The notes: generated by a model not told the origin, from the sequence alone. A stretch of 36,213 nt of DNA from Desulfobacca sp. (GCA_028695935.1 JAQVHY010000015.1:1-36213); one strand, 5' to 3'; shown: positions 24,901 to 32,984, counted from the stretch's first letter. A program made the numbers and translations.

Positions 24901-25985
24901 TGGTCAAAGATCCCGGTCTTGGGCTGCACCTCCTGCACCCAAACCGGCGCGGTCTTCTCGCTCTCCACAATGGCGCCGATGATCTCTTCAATGCCTTCGT
25001 TGAAAAGGTCCACCGGAGTGAGACGGGCGCTCATCACCGCGGCATCGTCGGTGCTGAAGCGGTCGGCATAGGCCTTGAAGTCCTTGTGGATGCACCCTAC
25101 AAACAGGATGTTGGGCTCATTCTTACAGATGGTTTCCATGAACCCTTGCAGCACGTCTTTGGAGTAGGCCGCCTTTTCCAGGGTAAAGCCGAATTCGTCA
25201 AAGAAGATGGCCAGTCCTTTGAAGCGTTCCTTAAACGCCGGGGAGCGCACCAGATTTCGCAGGATAGGGATCAGATTGCCGGAATGCGCCTGAAACTCCA
25301 GTCCCCCCATGGTCTCCCGAAAGGCCGACCGGAAGATGTCCAGAGCATCGGAATCATAATTTTTAAGGCCGGCGCGCACCTGTTCCACCGTCATCCCGGG
25401 GGCTACCCGGTCCAGGGCCTGGCCAAAATCGGCATAGAAATTGCGGATCGGTTGGTCCTTGTCGGCCTGGGCCTTATTTTCCCAATCGGCCAGGAGACGC
25501 TCGGCTTCGTCGAACTCGGTCTGCACCACGGTTTCTAGGCCCCGGCTCTGACAGGCTTCCAGCACCGCCTTCAAGACCACGTCTTCAAAACGCTTGCCGG
25601 AGTGATAGTCGCAGATGGCTACCAGGTACTGGCCGTCCTTCCTGATATTGCGCAGCATCCTGGCCATCTCCGACTCCAGTTTCTCGTAGTTGTCATAGAA
25701 GCCCTTGAGGTCCGGATCGCTGCTGGCCCGGCTAAGAAGGTTGGCAAACATCAGGCAGAGGTGCGACTTGCCGGTGCCGTAGGAGCCGCTCAACAGGTAG
25801 AACTTTTTGTCATTGGGCTGGTACAGTCCCCGGCAGAGCCGGTCAAAGGCTTGGCGATGCGACTTGGTGGGCCGGTACATCGCCATCCGGTCGGCGTTTT
25901 CCTGCATTGCCATAAACGCGCTTTTCAACTCGACGAAGTTGGCATACCCGGTTTTTAGCTGAACCACATCGGCGATTTTAGCCAT
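21948..25985 (-). CDS. brxC: BREX ATPase BrxC/PglY-like
   Basis: A 1345-residue P-loop ATPase of the BrxC/PglY family (DUF6079-like). Walker A is GSYGTGKS at 67-74 and Walker B LAIFFDEF at 258-265, followed by a GCIHKDFKAYADRF segment. The long middle is helical. Near the C-terminus (about 1205-1270) is a segment, PPGVAELIYTTSGEDP...YIRSRDAAGNLS, that looks like an Ig- or chitobiase-type beta-sandwich, an unusual addition. BrxC is thought to drive assembly or movement of the BREX methylation/exclusion complex with ATP. The start has AAGGATG upstream. It is separated from pglX by 1.66 kb of inserted repeats and a RAYT gene, and followed closely by pglZ. Confidence 0.9.
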   Translation of the reverse strand: MAKIADVVQLKTGYANFVELKSAFMAMQENADRMAMYRPTKSHRQAFDRLCRGLYQPNDKKFYLLSGSYGTGKSHLCLMFANLLSRASSDPDLKGFYDNYEKLESEMARMLRNIRKDGQYLVAICDYHSGKRFEDVVLKAVLEACQSRGLETVVQTEFDEAERLLADWENKAQADKDQPIRNFYADFGQALDRVAPGMTVEQVRAGLKNYDSDALDIFRSAFRETMGGLEFQAHSGNLIPILRNLVRSPAFKERFKGLAIFFDEFGFTLEKAAYSKDVLQGFMETICKNEPNILFVGCIHKDFKAYADRFSTDDAAVMSARLTPVDLFNEGIEEIIGAIVESEKTAPVWVQEVQPKTGIFDQMLPTCKTLALFPWIEEVKQIRQRVLEDIYGVHPVALACLLRLSAEIGSDARSTFTFFSGEVGGAPGSYAEFIAAADLTVDGGKLNLYTVDRLFTFFQRELAPTNPELRDQQRPLVNGYYASLEALRKAFQGELFEEINESRVAVLRSILIYQLCRLPTSLENLQFGLYCLSRTEQKQVEGHLKYLEKIGAVFFRKQSQTYELAVSGLEDPYELIDRYLGDVTLHPEDLVAAFLEEAADGQKLEFLEAKQYNLPYGEDKRCRTYFVRPRAVGDTFWQTLKADWENSRNNEKKSYEGVVVYILCEDEGEIKLAQSQVQQIPAPYIAVSVPHSPQPFTDLLLQVKACRHYLPPQEAEKISAQTEARLRDLLESLEDGYLPQLQRLLNTILSGEAACWYGQNGKVWVDRPQQSHRPADLLCEELFTQRCRIKHPDINLVHDGKWRQGTNTALKQAVKVLLEAERVMIDNGNPDNHGEKRYLEKVLLKGAGALKRTGAAGKVTFFDCDDNPENISANFPVLKELCRRLMELNPGTTLSLGSFLMEAKSAPYGAGGTALILALAHTVRAFGERLRSYPDSTKIVEFPLDSYEKLVEVVGSPATKVVIAVQEMSPAQAALVDGLAKAVQASPMKYGEKRTLTSTDEALGAWWKKIPRVVKIVELYEPDRQKRLRQLQELLDRVEDFDRFDLILKELPGIYLAEPVGADLSEAEATTVNTEFAADVKLLESGWHLVCTSLAEAVGQVFGSQGDLVQCEQVVSKWYAGLNPTQRDPYKFEEEVQSFLRRLSDKEGDFADKLLTSLPQDYGLEPVADWSTLKIQDLVDKLTAAKAAIEGAQPEVPIVNIKEDSYSIRPDEKLEVAIPPGVAELIYTTSGEDPKKTKHFLVARENLNLAELLDEHPNVTVYIRSRDAAGNLSHPVRVELVNKSKEYEIEIEKDLFKDKGVFKFPEDAQGLVTVIASLLQQGVKKKFIEPGQMNKVMAAVQQIIQ

Positions 25986-26016
25986 ATTCTGTCATCCTTA
26001 TTTTTAGCCCTTAATA

Positions 26017-26190
26017 GGGCGCGGCCAGCAGCGGGGGCGCGGCCAGCGGCGCCCCTACCACTGCTTGCATCGGGGACGCGGCCAGCATCGGGGACGCGGC
26101 CAGCAGCGGGGACGCGGCCAGCAGCGGGGGCGCGGCCAGCGGCGCCCCTACCACTGCTTGCAGCGGGGGCGCGGCCAGCAGCGCCCCTAC
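26017..26190 (-). repeat. GC-rich REP-like repeat array 1, 18-bp units
   Basis: Palindromic GGGCGCGGCCAGC-type motifs alternate with GGCGCCCCTACCACTGCTTG. Four 18-bp units of the type CATCGGGGACGCGGCCAG run head to tail at 26068-26139. The array fills the gap between brxC and the RAYT gene, and its edge supplies the RAYT stop codon (TAG inside GTAGGGGCGC). It lies in the presumed BREX transcript. Confidence 0.85.
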
Positions 26191-27446
26191 TTTTGCAGTG
26201 GTTTGGTTTTAAATTTTGCCAACCACTTGTCAAAATCATCCACCCCGGTTGAGTGGGGATTCTCCCGGTCGAGATGCCAGCGTAAGGGATTGGTCATGAT
26301 ATATTCCCTGATCCGGTTGAGAGATTTTTCATCCCGGATGACATGTTCATAATAATTGCGTTGCCATAAGGATTGCCCGCTACGCCCTAATAAACGATTC
26401 ACCGTAATGGCCGAAATAGATTTGAAGGCCCGCATAATTTGACCCAACGTAGGGGCGCTGCTTGCTGCGCCCTGACTGGTTGCCTCGGGGGCGCGGCCAG
26501 CGGCGCCCCTACCACTGCTTGGGTGCATATTGTTTTTCGGAAGAACCTGCCCTGCTCCGGAAGTTGTATCAATAATAATAATACCATGGACATGATTGGG
26601 CATGACAGTAAAATCGCCCAAGGAAATCGTCGGGAAACGCCCCGGCAGCATCTCCCATACCTCCCACACCGCTTGCCCGGCAGCATTCAATACCATCTGA
26701 CCATCTATTACCTGTCCCAAAAGTGATTGCCGCTGGTGGGTGCAAAAGGTGATAAAATAGGCCCCGGCTTGGGAATAATCATATCCAGACAAACGTATGG
26801 ACCGCCGGTGATATTTTTTCGGATCAAATTTCATATAACACCCCCCCTGCCGGTTGCTGCGCCCTATGAGGGCAGGGCAAGCCCTGCCCCTACACAGGAA
26901 AAAAATTATGGTAGGGGCGCTGCTTGCTGCGCCCTGGCTGCTTGCTGCGCCCTGGCTGCTTGCTGCGCCCTGGCTGCTTGCTGCGCCCTGGCTGCTTGCT
27001 GCGCCCTGGCTGCTTGCATCGGGGACGCGGCCAGCAGCGCCCCTACCACTGGTTGCAGCGGGGGCGCGGCCAGCAGCGCCCCTACCACTGGTTGCAGCGG
27101 GGGCGCGGCCAGCGGCGCCCCTACCACTGCTTGGGTGCATATTATTTTTCGGAAGAACCTGCCCTGCTCCGGAAGTTGTATCAATAATAATAATACCATG
27201 GACATGATTGGGCATGACAGTAAAATCGCCCAAGGAAATCGTCGGGAAACGCCCCGGCAGCATCTCCCATACCTCCCACACCGCTTGCCCGGCAGCATTC
27301 AATACCATCTGACCATCTATTACCTGTCCCAAAAGTGATTGCCGCTGGTGGGTGCAAAAGGTGATAAAATAGGCCCCGGCTTGGGAATAATCATATCCAG
27401 ATAAACGTATGGACCGCCGGTGATATTTTTTCGGATCAAATTTCAT
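26187..27446 (-). CDS. RAYT/IS200-like (Y1) transposase with in-frame internal duplication
   Basis: A 419-residue frame of the REP-associated tyrosine transposase family. The N-terminal half (MKFDPKKYHRRSIRLSGYDY, then the HUH motif PNHVHG) occurs twice, at starts 27446 and 26834, exactly 612 bp apart and in frame. Only the second copy continues into the catalytic-Tyr half (WQRNYYEHVIRDEKSLNRIREY). The intact gene is therefore probably 26187-26834 (215 residues); the upstream copy is a recent partial duplication, with only a few base differences. Low-complexity (ASSQGA)n and (GRGAAGRAP)n stretches are translated repeat arrays between the motifs. RAYTs mobilise or maintain REP palindromes, which fits the surrounding arrays. 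It interrupts the BREX run between pglX and brxC, in the same orientation. Confidence 0.85.
   Translation of the reverse strand: MKFDPKKYHRRSIRLSGYDYSQAGAYFITFCTHQRQSLLGQVIDGQMVLNAAGQAVWEVWEMLPGRFPTISLGDFTVMPNHVHGIIIIDTTSGAGQVLPKNNMHPSSGRGAAGRAPAATSGRGAAGRAPAATSGRGAAGRVPDASSQGAASSQGAASSQGAASSQGAASSQGAASSAPTIIFFLCRGRACPALIGRSNRQGGCYMKFDPKKYHRRSIRLSGYDYSQAGAYFITFCTHQRQSLLGQVIDGQMVLNAAGQAVWEVWEMLPGRFPTISLGDFTVMPNHVHGIIIIDTTSGAGQVLPKNNMHPSSGRGAAGRAPEATSQGAASSAPTLGQIMRAFKSISAITVNRLLGRSGQSLWQRNYYEHVIRDEKSLNRIREYIMTNPLRWHLDRENPHSTGVDDFDKWLAKFKTKPLQK
26487..26950 (-). repeat. Direct duplication, copy A
   Basis: About 464 bp covering the N-terminal RAYT half and its upstream palindromes. It is repeated almost exactly at 27099-27562. 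Visible differences are a G/A near 26531, a C/T near 26790 and one C in the poly-C tract before the start codon. Confidence 0.85.
26920..27128 (-). repeat. GC-rich repeat array 2, five 18-bp units
   Basis: Five perfect units of CTGCTTGCTGCGCCCTGG run at 26920-27009, followed by larger GGGGGCGCGGCCAGC palindromes to 27128. The 18-bp period keeps the reading frame, so the enclosing transposase frame stays open through the array. Confidence 0.85.
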
Positions 27447-27562
27447 ATAACACCCCCCCCTGCCGGTTGCTGCGCCCTATGAGGGCAGGGCAAGCCCTGC
27501 CCCTACACAGGAAAAAAATTATGGTAGGGGCGCTGCTTGCTGTGCCCTGACTGCTTGCTGTG
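27099..27562 (-). repeat. Direct duplication, copy B
   Basis: The upstream (5') copy of the RAYT N-terminal segment; see 26487-26950. The 612-bp spacing of the two start codons is a multiple of three. Confidence 0.85.
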
Positions 27563-27640
27563 CCCTGACTGCTTGCTGCGCCCTGACTGCTTGCTGCGCC
27601 CTGGCTGCTTGCTGCGCCCTGGCTGCTTGCTGCGCCCCTG
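27533..27640 (-). repeat. GC-rich repeat array 3, six 18-bp units
   Basis: Six units of CTGCTTGCTG(T/C)GCCCTG(A/G), with unit-to-unit variants, end three bases before the stop codon of pglX. The array lies directly downstream of the methylase gene and was probably seeded by a REP element in the pglX-brxC gap. Confidence 0.85.
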
Positions 27641-27643
27641 CAA

Positions 27644-30600
27644 TTATAATATCGTAGCAATACGGTCATACTCCTCCAGGCACTTGCGCTTGGAGATGAA
27701 TTCCCCGAAGGCCTTTTCCTCATTGCGCCGCAAGACCGGAAAGGTGTCCAGGATATAGGCAAAATCCTCCCGGCTCAGGCCATAGAGATGGGCCACATAG
27801 GCGTCGATCTCGGCCCGAAGCTGGGCCCGGTCGCCGGTGTCGCGGCGGTAATGATCATAATCATGAGCGCCAAATGACAACTGCCATTCCTTAGAAAAAG
27901 ATGGAGAAATATCCCTTAATTTCTCTCTAAGTTGCCGTTCATGACGCGGTCCATAATCATAAATTTTAACCCCTTTTTCAGGATACCAGAAATCAGGATC
28001 CCTCCAACCATTATTAAAGCATTCAGACCAGATTGTTGCAAAGTCTTCAGTTGTACAAAGCAATCGACAAGTTTTGGCCAAAATTACTTGTTCAATATTC
28101 TTCAATTCTGTTATCGCTCCTGTAGTATTAATGGCAACAATAGGAGTCTGTTCCACCATGAACATATTCAGATTAGTTGTCACTTTACTTCTTATTAACC
28201 AATCTAAAACAACTGAGCTTAACATAGCAGCAAAACTAATAGCCACTGAGGATGCAAGGGGACAAATAATGAGAGAATTCCCCGTTGGAAAATTTTTTGG
28301 AACAACACTTACAACTAAAGTTCTTTCATTTGTATTTGATGCCAGCGCTCTATAAGCAATCCTTGTTTCCCTTGTTGTCCGGCGTTCAAAAATTTCTTCT
28401 TTTGCTATCCAATATGAAGGTCCCAGCATTCCATGATTCAAAATCCAGATCTGTTTCCCCTCCCAAAGAGGTAATACTTTATTTTGGTTTAAGATAGCTT
28501 CTTTGCTGATAAATAAATTACTATCATTAGTCATATGAAATTCTGTAGTGAATTTGGTTTTCCATTTATCCCAGAGTAATTGCCCTAATAAGGGCCGCTC
28601 GGCATAAATTTTTGACGCGATATTTACGTCAAGCTGGCTTTTAAACTCCATCACACTCAAGCTATCGGGCGAAAACTTCTTTACATGCTCCATCTGCATC
28701 TGGAGGGCATGTGCGTCGATATCCGCCAACCTCTCCGGATCATGTTCCATGAAGGCACATTTGAAGGCCTCGGTTTTTCCTCCTTTTTCGGTGCCGAAGG
28801 CCACAAACTTGAAACTGCGATGGATATTGAAAATGCCTCGGCGGTTCTCAAAGCAGTAGAGGAAATCAATTTTGCTCCGGTTAAAAAAGAGCTGCCGCAA
28901 GGCCAGACAGCCCTGATCGGTATAAAGCCCGCTAGGAACCACGATCCCCAGCCGCCCCTGAGGTCGCAGCAGTCGGAAAAACCGTTCCAGGAAAAGCTTA
29001 TAGGTGTTGAGATCTCCGGATCCCAAGGCCTGGTAAGCCGCGGGTTCCCGCACATATAGACTCTGTTCGGCGAAAAATTGGTTATAGTCCTCCCAGCGCT
29101 GGCGAATAGCCTCATTATCTTGCCTTAAGCGCGCCGCCACCTTATTGGCCTCCTGTTTGTTATATCGGCGAAAATCAGGATCATAAGCAGAAAAAAACTC
29201 CTGGGAATTGGGTTTGACGATGTCCCAGGGCGGGTTGCCGACGGTGGCATCGAACCCTTGCTGGCCCTCGGGACCGAACACTTCCGGAAATTCCAGGGGC
29301 CAGTGCAAGAAATGATGGCGGGATTTGTAATTCTGTACCTGCTCCCCCACTTCTTCAAGCTCCAGCAAGGGGTTTTCGATCTGGGATAACTCCCGCCCCT
29401 GGGCCAGGTGGCTGAAAAGGGCATAGTATTGTGGGGGCGCAATGGCACTATCCATCAGATAAGCGGTAAACAGGTCGGCTACCGGGGCCAGCCTTTTCCT
29501 CTTGGCCTCCTCTACCTCGGCCAACCGCGCTTTTTGCCGCGGGGTGTCATCCTGGTCCAGCGCGGCAATGGCCTGAGTGTCGCGCTCCAGGTCCGCCAGG
29601 GTCAGGGACAGGGCGTCAAACTGGGCAAAGGCGGGATAGGTCTCCTTTTTCTTTTTCTGTTCCTTTTTCCTGACCGGAATCGTTTTTAATTGCTCCAGGC
29701 GGCGCAGGCCGATGAGACTGTTGCCGCACCGCAGGTGGTGATCGAGAAAGGTAAGTTTATGCTCCCGGGCAAAGCCATTGAGCCAGAGGGAGAGCTTGGC
29801 CAGATCCACCGCCAGGGGATTGAGGTCCACGCCGTACAGACAGTGGCGGGTGATGAGCCGCCGCCAGAAGTTGATGTCGCTGGTGAGGCGCGGCGCCCGC
29901 CCCTCCAGGTCGGGCAGGGCGGCCAGCAATTCCACCACCAGGCCGGCCATCTGGTTGGCGGCGTTCACCAGGAAATGGCCGCTGCCCATGGCCGGATCGC
30001 AGACCTTGAATTCCAGCATTACTTCTGTGACAAATCTTTCGATCAGGGCCACGGCGGCCTGGAGCGCGCCCCGGCGGGTGGAGGCTTCCACCCCGGCCTG
30101 GGCCTGGTCCAGAAATTCGGCCAGGCGGGGCTGGTAGTCCTGGGCAAACCTTTGTCGTAGCGGTTCGATAATGGCCTTCTGGCTCAAAAACCGTACCAAA
30201 GATTCCGGGGTATAGAACGAACCCGTCTGCTTGCGTTCCAGGGCGGTGGCGCCGAAATAGACATCCCCCTTTTTTATGAGGCTGTCGCCCTTTTGCTGGG
30301 TGGCGGTAGAGGCGGGGAGGATCTCCACGCCTTTTTTGGTGCGCCGTCGAATCAGGTCGGTGTCGGCCAGAATGACGTTATATTCCAGGATATTCTCGTA
30401 AAGCTCCCCCAGGTGTCGGACTTCCAGGTCGGCGTAGGGAATGGCGTACTCGTGGTCCGGGTCACCATCAAGTGGTTCCACATAGGCCAACAGGTAGAGG
30501 GCCCGGGCCAGGAAGTCGTTGCGCAGCCGCTGGCGCCCCAGAAATTTTACTTCGTCATCGTCGAACAGGCCGCCGTTGTAACCCAGGATGCCGTACTCCG

Positions 30601-31582
30601 GGTCACCGTCGTGCACCGCATGAATCAGGCCCTGAAGGTGTTGCCAGAGATCATAGCCTTCAAAATCCTGCCGTTGGTTCCACTGAAAGCGGCGAGCCTC
30701 CTGACAGAGGGCACTGATGGCATGCGGGGCGTAAATCTCCGCCTTGTCGGCTTCCGACGGCAAGAGCGACCGGGACTCAGCATATAAAAGAAAAAGGCCC
30801 CGATACACCAAGCGCACCGCGCTTTGAAAAATTTCCTGGGGATCGTCTTCGGAATATGCTTGCCCTGCTCGTCGAGTTTCGGCAATGAAGCCGTTGCAGA
30901 GGTAGCTGAGGATGTCATCGACCTGATCCAGCATCGGGGTTTTCACCCGCTCCTCCAGGATCTGCTCGGAGGCCTCCCGGTCGCGGTCCAATCGGCACTT
31001 GAAAACGCCGGTACCTTGCCCCGGATGCGCGTCTGCGTCCGGCTGATCTGCGGCTTGCCGTTCAAAAGACTCCTGGTGGAAAAAACGTTCAAACAGCCCG
31101 TACTCGGCTGCGTCGCCCTGCTCCAGGGCCGCCGCCAGGTTGAGCTTCACGTAATCTTCATAGGGCCGGGAACTTTTGGTAGCATAAAGCCGCCACACCG
31201 CTCCATTGGTCAAGATGCCCCAGGTGAGCCGGTGTTGCCCTAGAGCCGCCAGCAGTTTGGCCGGCCAGAAGCGGCCCACCGCGGTGTCATGCAGATCGGC
31301 CTCCGGGGGGGTGAGATAGATCACCGTGAGTATCTGAGAGAATCCCCAGTCTTCGTACAGCGGATACACGCCCGGAGCAGAGGGGCCGGCCGGTGGGACA
31401 AACTCTAGATAGCTCACCGCTTGTTTTAAAAAAGTCTCCCAACGTGCCTCGCGGCTGCTGGCGTCATGATCGCGCCAGGTCTGAGTGAGGGTGGCCAGGC
31501 GGCCCTGGGCCGGGTCGTCCAGGCTGATTTTGCTTTGCACCTCGTTAATAAAAAAGGTGCTGAACAGTCCGTGATTTTTCAT
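27644..31582 (-). CDS. pglX: BREX methyltransferase PglX-like (Eco57I-type)
   Basis: A 1312-residue adenine-specific DNA methylase of the Eco57I/PglX type, which marks host DNA so that the BREX system spares it. An N-terminal region (about 1-190) resembles the type IIG/HsdR-like nuclease-fold segment (LTWGILTNGAVWRLYAT), but catalytic residues were not identified. Motif I DPAMGSGHF lies near residue 526, GVDLNPLAVDLAKL follows, and the catalytic NPPW is near 780. The C-terminal specificity region (about residues 964-1240; DNA 27860-28690) is clearly AT-richer than the rest. The start overlaps the preceding gene's stop by 4 bp. The stop is followed at once by repeat array 3. Confidence 0.9.
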   Translation of the reverse strand: MKNHGLFSTFFINEVQSKISLDDPAQGRLATLTQTWRDHDASSREARWETFLKQAVSYLEFVPPAGPSAPGVYPLYEDWGFSQILTVIYLTPPEADLHDTAVGRFWPAKLLAALGQHRLTWGILTNGAVWRLYATKSSRPYEDYVKLNLAAALEQGDAAEYGLFERFFHQESFERQAADQPDADAHPGQGTGVFKCRLDRDREASEQILEERVKTPMLDQVDDILSYLCNGFIAETRRAGQAYSEDDPQEIFQSAVRLVYRGLFLLYAESRSLLPSEADKAEIYAPHAISALCQEARRFQWNQRQDFEGYDLWQHLQGLIHAVHDGDPEYGILGYNGGLFDDDEVKFLGRQRLRNDFLARALYLLAYVEPLDGDPDHEYAIPYADLEVRHLGELYENILEYNVILADTDLIRRRTKKGVEILPASTATQQKGDSLIKKGDVYFGATALERKQTGSFYTPESLVRFLSQKAIIEPLRQRFAQDYQPRLAEFLDQAQAGVEASTRRGALQAAVALIERFVTEVMLEFKVCDPAMGSGHFLVNAANQMAGLVVELLAALPDLEGRAPRLTSDINFWRRLITRHCLYGVDLNPLAVDLAKLSLWLNGFAREHKLTFLDHHLRCGNSLIGLRRLEQLKTIPVRKKEQKKKKETYPAFAQFDALSLTLADLERDTQAIAALDQDDTPRQKARLAEVEEAKRKRLAPVADLFTAYLMDSAIAPPQYYALFSHLAQGRELSQIENPLLELEEVGEQVQNYKSRHHFLHWPLEFPEVFGPEGQQGFDATVGNPPWDIVKPNSQEFFSAYDPDFRRYNKQEANKVAARLRQDNEAIRQRWEDYNQFFAEQSLYVREPAAYQALGSGDLNTYKLFLERFFRLLRPQGRLGIVVPSGLYTDQGCLALRQLFFNRSKIDFLYCFENRRGIFNIHRSFKFVAFGTEKGGKTEAFKCAFMEHDPERLADIDAHALQMQMEHVKKFSPDSLSVMEFKSQLDVNIASKIYAERPLLGQLLWDKWKTKFTTEFHMTNDSNLFISKEAILNQNKVLPLWEGKQIWILNHGMLGPSYWIAKEEIFERRTTRETRIAYRALASNTNERTLVVSVVPKNFPTGNSLIICPLASSVAISFAAMLSSVVLDWLIRSKVTTNLNMFMVEQTPIVAINTTGAITELKNIEQVILAKTCRLLCTTEDFATIWSECFNNGWRDPDFWYPEKGVKIYDYGPRHERQLREKLRDISPSFSKEWQLSFGAHDYDHYRRDTGDRAQLRAEIDAYVAHLYGLSREDFAYILDTFPVLRRNEEKAFGEFISKRKCLEEYDRIATIL

Positions 31583-32046
31583 GTGAGCGCCAGGGTCTCC
31601 CTGATATCCACCGAGAAGGTATATTGCGGATAACGAGTTGATCTGATCTCGGCCAGGGCCGGGTCAGATTGGATAATAAACAACAGGGCGGGCGACTGGT
31701 GCCAGGTTTCCACCCGGCTGATGAACTCCGGCAAGGTTTGGGGTTGAGCCGACCAGACGGCCTTTAAAAACTCCAAGCGGGAGACGATAAGTACCGGCGA
31801 GTTGCGGTAGTTCTTAAGATAGTCAAACAGTGCGGCCACCGAAAATGTGCTTACCCGGGCGGCCAGGTCGGGATTCTGCACGAATTGATCCAGCAGATCA
31901 AGGTGCTCGGCACCGGTCTGCCGGGCCAGTTCCGCGGCCCAGGGCTTTTGCCCGCGGTAATCGTGGGTCAGCACAAGGCAAGCCCGTACCCTGGGCCGTT
32001 TGGCCAACTCCGCCACCAGCTCGACCATGTTGATGGCGTCTTTCAT
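31579..32046 (-). CDS. Small BREX-associated protein, degenerate BrxF-like
   Basis: A 155-residue protein overlapping both neighbours by 4 bp, so it is surely part of the BREX operon. The alternating strand-helix pattern (CLVLTHDYRGQKPWAAELAR, SPVLIVSRLEFLK, SPALLFIIQSD, RYPQYTFSVDI) suggests a Rossmann or P-loop-type fold, but the Walker A site is absent or degenerate. Its size, order of elements and position next to a PglX-like gene resemble BrxF of BREX type 3. This assignment is inference; BrxB-like or a new family are alternatives. Confidence 0.6.
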   Translation of the reverse strand: MKDAINMVELVAELAKRPRVRACLVLTHDYRGQKPWAAELARQTGAEHLDLLDQFVQNPDLAARVSTFSVAALFDYLKNYRNSPVLIVSRLEFLKAVWSAQPQTLPEFISRVETWHQSPALLFIIQSDPALAEIRSTRYPQYTFSVDIRETLALT

Positions 32047-32912
32047 GGCGAACCCTTTCTCATCTCGGCGTCGGCTGTCCTGGCTTGCGGTTCAGTACCC
32101 CGGTAATAAGCTTGCAGAAAACTTAGGGCCTGATAATCGGGTTTCAGGCGAATCTGGTCCAGGTTGTGGGTGCCCTCATACCGCAGGTAGTCCTTGGCGT
32201 GAAGCTTTAGGATCTGCTGACGGAAACCGGCCTCATCCAGACCCAACAGTCGCGGGGGCGCTCCCGGTCTATGCGGCATCTCCCCCACCTGCAGGGTGTT
32301 GGTGCGCTGCTGGCCGGCATAATCGTACAACATGGCGGCCAACACCAAAGGCTCGGGGTTGAGGTAGCGACGCCGATACAGCCGCCCATCGCCGGTCTGT
32401 TGTAACAGGTCTAACCGTTGGAATTCCTTGTCGAGATAGGCATCGATGATAAAACGCACCTCTTTCCGGAGGTGACTTTTTAAGGAATAGGCCGAATATT
32501 CCGCATCGAGATTGTGGCGAAAGTAGCGGAGCCATCCCTGGTAATCCATGGGTGGCTCATTCGGCAGGAGGGCATTGAAAACTTCGTACCAGACAAGATT
32601 ACGATAATTTCCCGCGGCGCGGTAATGCAGAAATTCATGGGTGCCTTTGGCCTGAAAGAAACCGTCGTGGGTGAAAAACAAAGCTCCCCACCGCGAGGGT
32701 CGCAGAGTCAGATCCTGAAAAATTCCCAGGGCCCGACCGATACTCACCAGGCTTTCCACCTGCCGCGGCGGCAGACCGGTGTCCTCGCTAAGCTGGAGGG
32801 TGGTGTTTTTACCGGACTCCGGGTTAGCCTGAGCCGAATTTAATAGTTGCGCCAATTGATTAAAATTCAAATAATAGCCATTGCTGACTTGGAGTTTTCT
32901 CGCCCGCGTCAT
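32043..32912 (-). CDS. DUF4007 family protein
   Basis: A 289-residue protein with features I associate with DUF4007: an N-terminal helical segment (FNQLAQLLNSAQ), a winged-helix-like part (TLQLSEDTGLPPRQVESLVSIGRALGIF) and FFTHDGFFQAKGTHEFLHY. DUF4007 often occurs beside DndC/PAPS-reductase-like proteins and, as I recall, with BrxP in BREX type 4, but no PAPS reductase is present here. It is the first gene of the BREX operon: a candidate sigma54 promoter lies in the 72-bp gap from the regulator, and it overlaps the next gene by 4 bp. The winged-helix look suggests DNA binding. Confidence 0.75.
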   Translation of the reverse strand: MTRARKLQVSNGYYLNFNQLAQLLNSAQANPESGKNTTLQLSEDTGLPPRQVESLVSIGRALGIFQDLTLRPSRWGALFFTHDGFFQAKGTHEFLHYRAAGNYRNLVWYEVFNALLPNEPPMDYQGWLRYFRHNLDAEYSAYSLKSHLRKEVRFIIDAYLDKEFQRLDLLQQTGDGRLYRRRYLNPEPLVLAAMLYDYAGQQRTNTLQVGEMPHRPGAPPRLLGLDEAGFRQQILKLHAKDYLRYEGTHNLDQIRLKPDYQALSFLQAYYRGTEPQARTADAEMRKGSP

Positions 32913-32967
32913 AAGTCACTCATCAGAATATGAATTTTGGTCATTATAAGACCAGGTTGTTATACGA

Positions 32968-32984
32968 CGGCACAATTTCTGCCA
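32968..32984 (-). promoter_or_regulatory. Candidate sigma54 (-24/-12) promoter of the BREX operon
   Basis: Read on the minus strand, TGGCAGAAATTGTGC begins right after the regulator stop codon. The invariant GG and GC are exactly 10 bp apart, as required for sigma54, and the -24 half matches TGGCA. The -12 half is GTGC rather than TTGC. The position, just before the DUF4007 gene and behind a sigma54 activator gene, supports it. Confidence 0.5.

Noticed and set aside
26727-27338. Plus-strand frames through the RAYT region
   Set aside because: They consist of repeat-encoded Ala/Cys/Leu runs and antisense of the transposase; no ribosome sites.
26920-27640. Possible CRISPR array
   Set aside because: The 18-bp units are directly adjacent, with no unique spacers, and they match arms of the REP-like palindrome.
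27436-27762. Open frame overlapping the end of pglX and the repeat array
   Set aside because: It is a shadow of pglX plus translated 18-bp repeats, with no start signal.
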